Shown here in pieces: positions 44,958-53,951 of a DNA stretch of 64,000 nucleotides. The notes beneath the pieces were generated by a model. That model saw only the letters and a program-made list of their open reading frames with translations, ran no database searches and was not told the DNA's origin. Both the position numbers and the translations under genes were made by a program. Numbering within the stretch: the stretch's first letter is position 1; each line of letters opens with the position of its first letter. Where the stretch lies: NCBI GenBank assembly GCA_003576705.1, contig QOZS01000024.1:1-64000 (forward strand), given 5' to 3'. The DNA is from Desertibaculum subflavum. Its GTDB lineage: Bacteria > Pseudomonadota > Alphaproteobacteria > Ferrovibrionales > Ferrovibrionaceae.

Positions 44958-45986
44958 ATGACCATTAACCGTCCCACCCTCCGCGCCGCGTTCGCGCTCA
45001 TCTGCGGCGCGATGACGGTCGCCTCGCCGGCTGTCGCATGGGACCATCTGCCGGTGCTCGCCTATGGGCGCTTCGGCGCCGATGGCGGCCGCGGCATCCG
45101 CATCGAGCAGTTCGAGGCACATCTTGCCGAAATCACGAGCGGCGGTTGGAGCGTGCTGCCGCTGTCCGAGGCGCTGGCGGCCCTGCGCGAGCGGCGGACG
45201 CTGCCGGAGCGCTCGCTCGCCATCACCATCGACGGCACGCATGAATCGGTCTTCCTCGAAGCCTGGCCGCGGCTGAAACGGGCTGGCCTGCCGGCGACCT
45301 TGTTCGTCACCACCAACGCGCTCGACCGTGCGGTGCCGGGCTACATGAGCTGGGCGCAGCTTCGCGAGATGGCCGAGAGCGGCATCGAGATCGGCAGCCT
45401 GACGGTGGCGCATCCGCATCTGGCCGACCAGTCGCCCGCACGCATCGCGGAGGAACTGGCGCAGGCGCGGCGCCGCATCGAGGCCGAGATCGGCCGGCCG
45501 GCGGCCTTCTTCGCCTACCCCTATGGCGAGTGGAATGCCGGGGTGCGCGATGCCGTGGTCGGCTCCGGCCACGTGGCCGCCTTCGGGCAGCAATCGGGCG
45601 TGGTGCATGCGGGCTCCGACTGGTGGGCCTTGCCGCGCTTTCCGATGAACGAGGCCCAGGGCGGCATGACGCGCTTCCTGGTGGCGATCAACGCGCTGCC
45701 GCTGCCGGTGACCGGTCTGGAGCCGGCCGATCCGGCGCTGAGCAGCGCGCGCCCCGAGATCGGCTTCACCGTCGAGCCCGCGGTCGGTGCGCTCGACCGG
45801 CTCGCCTGTTTCGCCTCGAACGAGACCGGCCCGCTCGACCTCGACATCGATGGCCGTCGCGTGGCCGTCCGGCTCGCCCGCGACCTGCCGGCGGGGCGCA
45901 CGCGCGTCAATTGCACCGTTCCGGGTCCGGATGGCCATTGGCGCTGGCTCGGCCTGCAACTGCATCTCGCCAAGGGAGGACAATGA
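44958..45986 (+). CDS. Secreted polysaccharide deacetylase-like protein, catalytic residues altered
   Basis: A 342-residue protein with a signal peptide (about 1-27) and a NodB-type deacetylase barrel (AWPRLKRAGLPATLFVTT, YMSWAQLREMAESGIEIGS, FFAYPYGEWN). Two key motifs are changed: the usual TFDDG reads TIDGT with one Asp (Asp92), and the zinc motif HxxxH reads LTVAH with Leu148 where the first His should be (His152 kept). It may be inactive or a variant. A C-terminal beta domain follows with two cysteines. Its stop overlaps the aldolase start as ATGA. Confidence 0.82.
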   Translation: MTINRPTLRAAFALICGAMTVASPAVAWDHLPVLAYGRFGADGGRGIRIEQFEAHLAEITSGGWSVLPLSEALAALRERRTLPERSLAITIDGTHESVFLEAWPRLKRAGLPATLFVTTNALDRAVPGYMSWAQLREMAESGIEIGSLTVAHPHLADQSPARIAEELAQARRRIEAEIGRPAAFFAYPYGEWNAGVRDAVVGSGHVAAFGQQSGVVHAGSDWWALPRFPMNEAQGGMTRFLVAINALPLPVTGLEPADPALSSARPEIGFTVEPAVGALDRLACFASNETGPLDLDIDGRRVAVRLARDLPAGRTRVNCTVPGPDGHWRWLGLQLHLAKGGQ

Positions 45987-46750
45987 CGATGTTCCGCAAG
46001 AATCCGATGAAGGCCAAGCTGAAGGCCGGCAAGCAGCTGATCGGCGTGTGGCTGAACGGCACCGGCGCCGACAATGCCGAAGTGCTGACCCATAGCGGGC
46101 TCGACTTCCTCGCCATCGACCAGGAGCACGGCCCCGGCACCATTCCCAACCTGATCGACCAGCTGCGCGCCATGCAGGGCACCGATACCGGCTCGATCAT
46201 GCGCGTGCCGTGGAACGACCTCGTCTATTTCAAGCGCGTGCTCGACGCCGGCATCGAAGGCGTGATCTGTCCGATGGTGGAGAACGCGGCCCAGGCGAAG
46301 GCGGTCGCCGATGCCTGCTACTACCCGCCGGTCGGCATCCGCGGCGCCGCCGGCAGCATCCGCGCGGCGACCTACGGCTACACCAAGGACTACAAGCAGA
46401 AGATCGGCGAGGAGCTGATCGTCGCCGTGCAGGTGGAGAGCGCGGCGGCGGTAGAGCGCATCCCCGACATCGCGGCGGTGCCCGGCATCGACATGATCTT
46501 CATCGGCCCGCGCGATCTCTCCGGCTCGATCGGAAAGCTCGACCAGTTCGAGGATCCGGAGGTCAAGGCGCTGGTGCGCCGCGCCGAGGAGCGCATCCTG
46601 AAATCCGGCAAATGGCTCGCCTCGGTCTCCTATCACAACACGCCGGACAAGGAGCTGTTCGCCCGCGGCTACCACATGGTCATCGCCGGCGGCGATCTCG
46701 GGCTGCTGGTCTCCGGCGCGCGCAACATCCTCGCCGCCGTCGGGCGGTGA
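45983..46750 (+). CDS. HpcH/HpaI-type aldolase
   Basis: A 255-residue class II pyruvate-dependent aldolase-type barrel. Catalytic and metal motifs are DFLAIDQEHGP (His), MRVPW (Arg), AVQVESAAAVERIPDI (metal Glu) and FIGPRDLSGSIG (metal Asp). Such enzymes cleave or form 4-hydroxy-2-oxoacids, sometimes from aromatic or sugar acids. ATG 45983 overlaps the deacetylase TGA and follows GGGAGGACA, an excellent coupled start. The link to a deacetylase is unusual. Confidence 0.85.
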   Translation: MTMFRKNPMKAKLKAGKQLIGVWLNGTGADNAEVLTHSGLDFLAIDQEHGPGTIPNLIDQLRAMQGTDTGSIMRVPWNDLVYFKRVLDAGIEGVICPMVENAAQAKAVADACYYPPVGIRGAAGSIRAATYGYTKDYKQKIGEELIVAVQVESAAAVERIPDIAAVPGIDMIFIGPRDLSGSIGKLDQFEDPEVKALVRRAEERILKSGKWLASVSYHNTPDKELFARGYHMVIAGGDLGLLVSGARNILAAVGR

Positions 46751-46758
46751 CCGCGCGG

Positions 46759-46791
46759 GAAGCGGGCGGCCTCTACAGTGCCGTCCGCTTC
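46759..46791. terminator. Hairpin between convergent genes
   Basis: GAAGCGGGCGGC and GCCGTCCGCTTC form a 12 bp stem (one G-U pair) around a 9-base loop, in the 48 bp between the aldolase and CoA-transferase stops. No T-run follows, so it may be a weak bidirectional terminator. Confidence 0.45.
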
Positions 46792-46798
46792 ACGCGGC

Positions 46799-48004
46799 TC
46801 ACTTGCGCCGTTCGACCAGGGCGATGCCGTCGGCGATCAGCTTGTCGATATCGGGCGCGGCATAACCGGCTTCGCCCAGCACCTCGCGGGTGTGCTGGCC
46901 GAACAGCGGGGGCTTGCGCCGTACCTCGGCCGGCGTGCGGCCGAACTTGATGGGGATGCCGGTGCCGCGATAGCCGTCCTTCTCCACCACCATCTCGCGC
47001 GCCTTGGTATGCGGGTGGTTCAGCACGTCGGGCACGGTGAGCAGCGCGCCGGCCGGCACGCCGAGATTCATCAGCTGCATGGCGAGCGCCTCGCCATCCT
47101 GGGCCGCCACCAGCGGCTCGATGATGTCGGCGAGGACGTCGCGATTGGCCTGGCGGTCCTTGTTGGTGCGGAAGCGCGGATCGTCGGCCAGCTCGGGCCG
47201 GCCGAGCGCGGCGCAGAACTTCCGGAATTGGCCGTCATTGCCGGCGCCGACCAGCACGGCGCGGCCCTTGGCCTGCACCACCTGGTAGGGCACGACGGTC
47301 GGATGCCGGTTGCCGGTCGGCTTCGGCACGTAGGTGGGATCCATCAGCACGTTCGGCGCGTGCGGGTGCTGGAAGGTCAGCGCGGTGTCGAACAGCGTCG
47401 TCTCCAGGAACTGGCCCTTGCCGGAGCGGCCGCGCTCCAGCATCGCCATCAGGATGCCGCCGGCCGCATTGAGGCCGGTGCCGATATCGACCAGCGGCAC
47501 GCCGAGCCGCATTGGCCCCGATTCAGGCGAGCCGTTGACCGACATCAGGCCCGCCCAGGCCGCCACCATCGCGTCGTAGCCGGGGAAGCCGCCGAGCGGG
47601 CCTTCCGAGCCGAAGCCGGTGATGCGGGCATGGATCAGCCGGGGGAATTTCGCCGACAACTGCGCATAGCCGATGCCCCATTTCTCCATCGTGCCGGCCT
47701 TGAAGTTCTCGATCAGCACGTCGGCGCCTTCCAACAGGCGCAGCAGCACGGCGCGGCCCTCGGGCCTGGCGATGTCGAGCCCGATCGAGCGCTTGTTGCG
47801 GTTGATGCCGGAGAAATACGCCGACAGGCCGTCCTTGAACGGCGGGCCCCAGTCGCGTGTCTCGTCGCCCTGCGGCGGTTCGACCTTGATCACCTCGGCG
47901 CCGTGATCGGCCAGCATCTGCGTGCAATAGGGCCCACCCAGCACGCGGCTCAGATCCACCACCTTCACGCCGGCCAAGGCGCCTGCGGGTTTCTGTTCGG
48001 ACAA
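46799..48004 (-). CDS. Type III CoA-transferase (CaiB/BaiF)
   Basis: A 401-residue family III CoA-transferase: GVKVVDLSRVLGGPYCTQMLADHGAEVIKV, the nucleophile region YFSGINRNKRSIGLD, and the C-terminal PDVLNHPHTKAREMV and IPIKFGRTPAE. TTG 48004 is preferred because AGAGGAG lies eight bases upstream; other starts (TTG 48010 or GTG 48028) are less well spaced. The substrate is unknown. A long inverted repeat separates it from the CoA-transferase beta gene. Confidence 0.88.
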   Translation of the reverse strand: MSEQKPAGALAGVKVVDLSRVLGGPYCTQMLADHGAEVIKVEPPQGDETRDWGPPFKDGLSAYFSGINRNKRSIGLDIARPEGRAVLLRLLEGADVLIENFKAGTMEKWGIGYAQLSAKFPRLIHARITGFGSEGPLGGFPGYDAMVAAWAGLMSVNGSPESGPMRLGVPLVDIGTGLNAAGGILMAMLERGRSGKGQFLETTLFDTALTFQHPHAPNVLMDPTYVPKPTGNRHPTVVPYQVVQAKGRAVLVGAGNDGQFRKFCAALGRPELADDPRFRTNKDRQANRDVLADIIEPLVAAQDGEALAMQLMNLGVPAGALLTVPDVLNHPHTKAREMVVEKDGYRGTGIPIKFGRTPAEVRRKPPLFGQHTREVLGEAGYAAPDIDKLIADGIALVERRK

Positions 48005-48024
48005 CGTCAATGCTCCTCTTTTCA

Positions 48025-48127
48025 CCACGGAGAGCGCGGAGGACTCGGAGGCACACGGAGAGTGGTCTTCCGCGCGAAGCGCCCTGAAATTCTCCGCGTG
48101 CCTCCGAGTCCTCCGCGTACTCCGTGG
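48025..48127. repeat. Inverted-repeat element with 37 bp arms
   Basis: The arms 48025-48061 and 48091-48127 are inverted copies with three mismatches, built from CACGGAG/CGGAGGACTCGGAGGC units, flanking a 29-base centre. It lies between the CoA-transferase beta stop and the next gene. This CACGGAG-type palindrome is widespread in bacterial genomes and may be a miniature mobile element; it could also act as a hairpin on the mRNA. Confidence 0.8.
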
Positions 48128-48139
48128 TTAAACTGATTT

Positions 48140-48877
48140 CTACGCCGCGAAGGCGGTTTCGGCGAAGCGGGGATAGGTTTCGGCGATCTCGCGCCGGATG
48201 GTGCCGCGCAGGGCGGCCAGCGTCGCGGCGTCCGGCGCCGGCGTCTCCGGCACCACATCCGGCCGGTCGAAATCGAAACCGGTGTTATCGAGCACCTCTT
48301 CCACGCTGTGGCCCGGATGCACGCTCTTCAACACGAAGCGCACGCGTGCGGGATCGAAGTCGAACAGCGCGAGATTGGTCACGAGGTGGCGCGGCCCGCC
48401 GGGGCGGTAGATGCCGGGCTCGCTCACCCCCGGCGCGCTGATGAAATCCACCTTGGGCACGAACACGCGCCGCGTGTGCTCTTCGCGGAACAGGATCACC
48501 TTCGGCACCACGAAATAGAGATAGGCGGATCCGAAGCTGCCGGGCCAGCGCACGTCGTTGCGCGGATAGGTGCCGCCGGCGCCGACCAGGTTGATGTTGG
48601 CCTGACCGTCGATCTGGCCGCCGCCGAGGAAGAAGGTGTCGAGCCGGCCGGTGCCGGCGACGTCGAACAGCTCGCCATTGCCGTTGGTGAAGAAGTTGTT
48701 CTTCTGCGAGCCCAGCACCGTCACCCGCATCTGCCCGTGCGAGCGCATCCGCGTCAACAGCGCGGCGGAACCGGGGATCGGCGACGAGGCGCCGCAGGCG
48801 ACGTGGCGGCAGCCCGCGAGCAGCGGCGCGATCACCGAGATCAGCAGTTCCTTCGTCGTGTAGGCGATGTCGCTCAT
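48140..48877 (-). CDS. Type I CoA-transferase beta subunit
   Basis: A 245-residue protein: HVACGASSPIPGSAALL, FFLGGGQIDGQANINLVG, FVVPKVILFREEHTRRVF and NLALFDFDPARVRF match the beta subunit of two-part CoA-transferases related to glutaconate CoA-transferase and IpdB. ATG 48877 overlaps the alpha-subunit stop. With IpdAB-type enzymes some members instead hydrolyse ring intermediates of steroid catabolism, so the reaction is uncertain. Confidence 0.85.
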   Translation of the reverse strand: MSDIAYTTKELLISVIAPLLAGCRHVACGASSPIPGSAALLTRMRSHGQMRVTVLGSQKNNFFTNGNGELFDVAGTGRLDTFFLGGGQIDGQANINLVGAGGTYPRNDVRWPGSFGSAYLYFVVPKVILFREEHTRRVFVPKVDFISAPGVSEPGIYRPGGPRHLVTNLALFDFDPARVRFVLKSVHPGHSVEEVLDNTGFDFDRPDVVPETPAPDAATLAALRGTIRREIAETYPRFAETAFAA

Positions 48878-49704
48878 TCCGCCGCGGCCCTCGCAGCCCC
48901 CATCAGCCGATCGAGCATGCGGGCGAATCCGGCCTCGCTGCGGGCCAGCTCGACATAGTCGCGCAGGAAGCCGTCATCGACGCCATAGCGGCCGGCCAGT
49001 CCGAGCGGCGTGGCGCCGCGCTTCGCTTCGGCGACGGCGCCGAGATACATCGCCGGGATGGTGCCGGCGGCGAGCTGCTCGTCGTCGAGGAAGCTGCCGT
49101 CGCGCACTTCCTCCACCGTGACCAGCGTGGTCTTCGCGGCATGCGCCATGGTCAAGAGCTCGCGCCGCCGGCCTATCCAGACATTGCCTTCCGCATCCGC
49201 CATCGGCGCATGGAACAGGGCGATATCGGCGCGCATCGCCGGCAGCGCCACCACCTTGTCGCCGGGCAGGAAGGGGTTGTCGATCACCGCCCAGTCCGGC
49301 CGGTTGGCCAAGAGGTCGGTGCCGAGGATGCCGCGCAAGGTGGTGAAGGGCTGGCCCTTCTCGGCCGCCTGCAGCTGGGCGAAGACCGCCGGGCAGGTGG
49401 TGTCCTTGACCGTAATGGTGCCCCGGCGCACGGCATCGACGAAGCGCGGCGCGCCGCCATATTCGCCGAAGGTTACCCCGGCCGTCTCGATGGCGGCGAC
49501 GCAGCCGGCCCCGATCAGCAGGTCGGCCTGCAGCCCGCTGTTCGGCGCCGTGATCAGATTGAGGCCGCGCGCGCCGCGGCGGATCAGCGCGAGCGTCGCC
49601 GCCAGGGCGACACCCGCGCCGTCGACCGGGACGGTGATGCTGGCGCCATCGGGAATCTGGCGGACGAGCTCTTCCAGGCTGGCAAAGGCGGCCGCAGGTT
49701 GCAT
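48874..49704 (-). CDS. Type I CoA-transferase alpha subunit
   Basis: A 276-residue protein with DGASITVPVDGAGVALAATL, GLNLITAPNSGLQADLLIGAG and ETAGVTFGEYGGAPRF, the GctA/IpdA-like fold. It forms the alpha-beta pair with the next gene, whose start overlaps its stop by four bases. Substrate unknown. Confidence 0.85.
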   Translation of the reverse strand: MQPAAAFASLEELVRQIPDGASITVPVDGAGVALAATLALIRRGARGLNLITAPNSGLQADLLIGAGCVAAIETAGVTFGEYGGAPRFVDAVRRGTITVKDTTCPAVFAQLQAAEKGQPFTTLRGILGTDLLANRPDWAVIDNPFLPGDKVVALPAMRADIALFHAPMADAEGNVWIGRRRELLTMAHAAKTTLVTVEEVRDGSFLDDEQLAAGTIPAMYLGAVAEAKRGATPLGLAGRYGVDDGFLRDYVELARSEAGFARMLDRLMGAARAAAE

Positions 49705-49797
49705 TGCCGTTTCCTCCTCGCTGGTCCAAGGCTAGCAAGCGCCGCCGCCGCGGTCCAAGGCGCCCGGCGCATGGCACCTATCGCTGGGGCCGGGCGG

Positions 49798-50373
49798 TCA
49801 GACGCGCGGGCCCTTTTCCAGCAGCGCCACGACGTCATGCGCCTTGCCGGCGCGGATGCCGAGCTCGTCCAGGTGCCGCACGGTGTCGCGCAGATACTCG
49901 ACATTGCTGCCGCTCTGGCCGCGGCTGCGGGCGATCACCTCGGCGATATGCGCGGGCGACAGGCGACCGGCATAGGCCGGGTCGGCCGGATTGGCGACGA
50001 ACGTGACCGCCTGCACCGGCGGATGCCGCTCGAGGAAGACCGGCAGCACCCGCACGGCATAGACCTCGTAGACCATCTCGCGGTTCCACAGATAGGTCAG
50101 CACCATCTCGCGGTCGCGCGCCCCGATGCGGTGCGCGATGCCGCGGCAGGCCCCGCCGCGGTCGAGGCCGAGCACCAGGCCGGGCGCCTCCGGCGTGCCG
50201 CGATAGAGCGTGGAATGGATGCAGAAGGCCCGGTGATAGCCGCGCAGCAAAGCAGGCCGGCTCTCCACCGGCGCGAAGCCCGGATTCCACATCAGCGAGC
50301 CATAGGCAAAGACCCAGGCATCGCCCGGCGGCAGCGGCGGATAGCGCGGCGGGCTCGGCCTAGCGGCGGACAT
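49798..50373 (-). CDS. ChaC-type gamma-glutamylcyclotransferase
   Basis: A 191-residue protein: VFAYGSLMWNPGF, PALLRGYHRAFCIHSTLYRG, ALLRGY and the acidic EMVYEVYAVRVLPV region. ChaC cleaves glutathione or gamma-glutamyl dipeptides to 5-oxoproline. Its stop region overlaps the start of nothing else; it follows the EamA gene and overlaps its end by 14 bp. Confidence 0.88.
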   Translation of the reverse strand: MSAARPSPPRYPPLPPGDAWVFAYGSLMWNPGFAPVESRPALLRGYHRAFCIHSTLYRGTPEAPGLVLGLDRGGACRGIAHRIGARDREMVLTYLWNREMVYEVYAVRVLPVFLERHPPVQAVTFVANPADPAYAGRLSPAHIAEVIARSRGQSGSNVEYLRDTVRHLDELGIRAGKAHDVVALLEKGPRV

Positions 50374-51268
50374 TGACCAGCGCCACGCCGACCGCGATCA
50401 GCACCATGCCGGCGATCGAGACCGGCGCCAGCCGCTCGTCGAACAGGAACCAGGCGATCACCGCGGTGCAGGGCGGCACCAGGAACATCAGGCTCGATAC
50501 CTGCGAGGCGGCGCCGCGGCGGATCAGGAGGAACAGCAAGGTGATGGCGCCGAGCGACAGCACGAAGATCAGCCAGGTCATGGCGAAGATCAGCCGGCCC
50601 GACCATTCCACCTGCATGGTCTCGATGAGCCAGGCGAGGCCCAGCATGGCGATGGCCGCGGCGACGAACTGGACGGCATTGCCGCTGCGCAGATCCGCGG
50701 GACCGCAGAACTTCTTCTGGTAGAGCGTGCCGGCGGTCATGCCGAACAGCGCCAGCACGGAAAGCCCCATGCCGAACGGCGTGCCGAGGCCGAGCGCCAG
50801 TTTCTCCCACACCACCAGCACGACGCCGGCCAGCCCGAGCAGGAAACCAAGCCATTGCCGCGCCGTCACCGTCTCGCCGAGGAACGGGCCGGCGGCGAGC
50901 GCAACCAGCAGCGGCTGAATGCCGGTGATCAGTGCGGAGACGCCGGCCTCGACGCCGTGATGGATCGAGGCGAACACGCCGCCGAGATAGACGCCGTGCA
51001 GCAGCAGGCCGGCGACCACCTGATGGCCGGCCTGCGCGCCGCGCGGCCAGGGCGCGCCGACCGCGAGCGCGACCACGATCAGGATGGCGGCGACGATGGC
51101 GAAGCGGATGCCGAGAAAGGTCAGCGGCTCGATATACGGCAGGCCGAACTTGGCGCCGATGAAGCCGGTGCTCCACAGCACGACGAACACGCCGGGCATG
51201 GCGGCGAGCCAGATCGCTTGCGACGCGGGCGCGCTGGCGGGCGGCTTCAAGCCGGCATCAGTGGTCAT
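50360..51268 (-). CDS. EamA/DMT family transporter
   Basis: A 302-residue drug/metabolite exporter with about ten membrane segments in two repeated halves: VVLWSTGFIGAKFGLPYIEPL, GVEAGVSALITGIQPLLVAL, and SSLMFLVPPCTAVIAWFLFDE. ATG 51268 is preferred over the longer frame, which begins inside the palindromic repeat. Its 3' end overlaps the ChaC start by 14 bp. Substrate unknown. Confidence 0.9.
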   Translation of the reverse strand: MTTDAGLKPPASAPASQAIWLAAMPGVFVVLWSTGFIGAKFGLPYIEPLTFLGIRFAIVAAILIVVALAVGAPWPRGAQAGHQVVAGLLLHGVYLGGVFASIHHGVEAGVSALITGIQPLLVALAAGPFLGETVTARQWLGFLLGLAGVVLVVWEKLALGLGTPFGMGLSVLALFGMTAGTLYQKKFCGPADLRSGNAVQFVAAAIAMLGLAWLIETMQVEWSGRLIFAMTWLIFVLSLGAITLLFLLIRRGAASQVSSLMFLVPPCTAVIAWFLFDERLAPVSIAGMVLIAVGVALVNVRR

Positions 51269-51299
51269 GGTGAGTCTTCGCCCCCAAGAGCAGTAACGT

Positions 51300-51387
51300 G
51301 TCATGCCCGGGCTTGACCCGGGCATCCACGGCTCTCCGCTGAGCTGTCGCTACCGCGTGGATGGCCGGGTCAAGCCCGGCCATGACG
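51300..51387 (-). repeat. Palindromic intergenic repeat, copy 3
   Basis: An 88 bp element of the same family as 8-95 and 177-264 but in inverse orientation, with ends TCATGCCCGGGCTTGACCCG and complement. It lies between the EamA gene and the CoxL-like gene; it has no 16 bp tandem units here. Frames through it give the usual spurious MPGLDPGIHG-type peptide. Confidence 0.9.
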
Positions 51388-51480
51388 ATCCTGAATCGCC
51401 GCGGCCCATTCCGGCAACTCATTTCGCTTGCCGCGGCGCACTGCCGTCTACGAGACGCGCGGCTCGCTCGGTCCCGGCTG

Positions 51481-53805
51481 CTACGCCGCCTTCGCGCCCC
51501 TGATCGCGCGCCACACCGCTTCCGGCGTCGCCGGCATGTCGACATGCGTCACGCCGTACTCGGCCAGCGCGTCGACCAGCGCGTTCATCACGGCCGGCGC
51601 GGCGCCGACCGTGCCGGCCTCGCCGGCGCCCTTGACGCCGAGCACGTTGGTGGTGGCCGGCACCACGTTGAGCTGGAAGCCGATATCCGGCAGGTCGTCG
51701 GCGCGCGGCAGGCCGTAATCCATGAACGATCCGCTCAGCAGCTGCCCGTTGGCATCATAGGCCGTGTGCTCGATCAGGGCCTGGCCGACGCCCTGCGCGA
51801 TGCCGCCATGCGCCTGGCCTTCCAGGATCATCGGGTTGATCACCCGGCCCATATCGTCGACCACGGTATAGCCGACGAGCTGCACGCGGCCGGTATCCGG
51901 CTCCACCTCCACCTCGGCGATATGGCAGCCGTTCGGGAAGGTGCCGGCGACCTTGAACACCTCGTCGGCGTCGAGGCCGCCTTCCATGCCGGCCGGCCGC
52001 TTCGCCGGGTCGCGCGCCGCCTGGGCGACATCGAACAGCGACAGGCCGCGATCGGTGCCGGCGATGCGGAAGCGGCCTTGCGCGAACTCGATATCGGCGG
52101 TCGCCGTCTCCAGCAGGTGGCCGGCGATCTGCCTGCCCTTGTCGATCACCTTGTCGGCGGCGCCGACCAGGGCGCCGCCCTCGGAATAGAGCGAGCGCGC
52201 GCCGCCGGTGCCGCCGCCCGACTTGATCAGGTCGCTATCGCCCTGCACGACGCGGATCTTGTCGTAGGGGATACCAAGCTTCTCGTTGACCAGCTGCATA
52301 TAGGCGGTCTCGTGACCCTGGCCGGTCGATTGCGTGCCGACCAGAAGGATGACGCTGCCATCGGCCTCGAACTTGATCTCGGCGCGTTCCTCGGTTGGGC
52401 CGGCCGTCGCCTCGAGGTAGCAGGCGATGCCGAAGCCGCGGGCCTTGCCCTTGGCTTTCGATGCCGCCTTGCGGGCGGCGAAGCCCGCCCGGTCGGCGGC
52501 CTTCAGCGCCAGTTCCAGGTTCTGCGCGAACTCGCCGCTGTCGTAGTTGAGGCCGGTCGGCGTCGCATAGGGCATCGCGCTCGGCGGGATGAAGTTGCGC
52601 CGGCGCAATTCCACCGCGTCGATACCGGTGACGCGCGCCGCCTTGTCGATCAGCCGCTCGACCAGGTAGTTCGCCTCCGGCCGCCCGGCGCCGCGATAGG
52701 CGTCGATCGGCACGGTGTTGGTCAGCACGCCCTTCACCTCGACGTAGATCTGCGGCATGCGGTACTGCACCGACAGCACGCGCGAACCCGCCATGGTCGG
52801 GATAAACGGCGCGAAGTTGGAGAGATAGGCGCCGAGATTGGCGAGCGTGGCGACCCGGAGTGCCAGGATCTTGCCGTCGGCGTCCAGCGCGATCTCGGCC
52901 TGGCTCAGGTTGTCGCGGCCCTGGGTGTCGCTGAGGAAGGCCTCGGCGCGCTCGCTGGTCCACTTGACCGGTCGCCCGAGCTTCTTCGCCGCATAGGTCA
53001 CCAGCACGTGTTCGGCATAGAGGAACAGCTTCATGCCGAAGCCGCCGCCGACATCCGGCGTGATCACGCGCAGCTTCTCGGACGGGACCTTCAGCACCAT
53101 CTCGGCCAACATGCGACGCACCGAATGCACGCCCTGGGTGTTGGTGTGGAGCGTGTAGCGGTCGCTCGTCGCGTCGTAGCTTGCCAGCGCGGCGCGCGCT
53201 TCCATCGAGGCGACGACGACACGGTTGTTCACGACTTCGATCGCGACCTTGTGCTTCGCCGCGGCGAAGGCTTCGTCGACCTTCGCCTTGTCGCCCTGGT
53301 GCCAGTCGAAGCAGAGATTGCCGGGCGCCTCGGCATGGATCTGCGGCGCGCCGGGCTTGAGCGCATCGCGCATGTCGGCGACGCCCGGCTCCTCGGCATA
53401 GTCGACCATCACCTGTTCGGCCGCGTCGCGCGCCTCAGTCAGGGTCTCAGCCACCACGAAGGCGACGGCATCGCCGACGAAGCGGACCTTTTCGGTCGCC
53501 AGCACCGGAAAGACCGGGCTGGCGCGGTCGGTCCCGTCCTTGTTCTTCAGGGGTACCAGGCAGGGCCGGGGGCCGATGCCGTCGGCGGCCAGGTCCTTGG
53601 CCGTCAAGACTCCCAGCACGCCGGGCACGGCGGTGGCGGCCGCGACGTCGATACCCTTGATCCGTGCATGGGCATGCGGCGACCGCACTACATAGCCATA
53701 CACTTGATCGGGCAGGTTGATGTCATCGACATAGCGGCCATTGCCGGTGATCAGCCGCTGGTCCTCGAATCGGCGCAGCGCCTGGGCGGTTCCGAACTTC
53801 TCCAT
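51481..53805 (-). CDS. Xanthine dehydrogenase-family molybdopterin subunit, CoxL form II-like
   Basis: A 774-residue molybdenum hydroxylase large subunit. It begins GNGRYVDDINLPDQ, has GGGFGMKLFLYAE, the form II active-site loop AYRGAGR (about residue 367, in place of AYRCSFR of true CO dehydrogenases) and the catalytic Glu in KGAGEAGTVGA. It hydroxylates or oxidises an aldehyde or heterocycle, not CO by sequence. No small (2Fe-2S) or medium (FAD) subunit is adjacent, so it is an orphan. ATG 53805 is chosen over 53889, which lies inside dyads. Confidence 0.88.
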   Translation of the reverse strand: MEKFGTAQALRRFEDQRLITGNGRYVDDINLPDQVYGYVVRSPHAHARIKGIDVAAATAVPGVLGVLTAKDLAADGIGPRPCLVPLKNKDGTDRASPVFPVLATEKVRFVGDAVAFVVAETLTEARDAAEQVMVDYAEEPGVADMRDALKPGAPQIHAEAPGNLCFDWHQGDKAKVDEAFAAAKHKVAIEVVNNRVVVASMEARAALASYDATSDRYTLHTNTQGVHSVRRMLAEMVLKVPSEKLRVITPDVGGGFGMKLFLYAEHVLVTYAAKKLGRPVKWTSERAEAFLSDTQGRDNLSQAEIALDADGKILALRVATLANLGAYLSNFAPFIPTMAGSRVLSVQYRMPQIYVEVKGVLTNTVPIDAYRGAGRPEANYLVERLIDKAARVTGIDAVELRRRNFIPPSAMPYATPTGLNYDSGEFAQNLELALKAADRAGFAARKAASKAKGKARGFGIACYLEATAGPTEERAEIKFEADGSVILLVGTQSTGQGHETAYMQLVNEKLGIPYDKIRVVQGDSDLIKSGGGTGGARSLYSEGGALVGAADKVIDKGRQIAGHLLETATADIEFAQGRFRIAGTDRGLSLFDVAQAARDPAKRPAGMEGGLDADEVFKVAGTFPNGCHIAEVEVEPDTGRVQLVGYTVVDDMGRVINPMILEGQAHGGIAQGVGQALIEHTAYDANGQLLSGSFMDYGLPRADDLPDIGFQLNVVPATTNVLGVKGAGEAGTVGAAPAVMNALVDALAEYGVTHVDMPATPEAVWRAIRGAKAA

Positions 53806-53867
53806 ACGAGTTCTGGACTCACTTTCTGAAAACTGGGCTGTGGCGATCTTAGGGCGCGGGGGAGGGG

Positions 53868-53926
53868 CGGCAAGCTGCCGGTTGCTCATGGCAGGGTTTC
53901 GCGGCAGCTTGCCGGTTGCGAAACCC
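53868..53926. promoter_or_regulatory. Dyad cluster in the divergent promoter region
   Basis: CGGCAAGCTGCCG (53868-53880) is followed by its inverse, and GGGTTTCGC/GCGAAACCC (53894-53902 and 53918-53926) forms a 9 bp stem whose loop contains GGCAGCTTGCC. They lie between the CoxL-like gene and the SH3-like gene and suggest operators or a terminator. Confidence 0.5.
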
Positions 53927-53951
53927 CGCGAATCGCGCCGAGACGCCCGAA

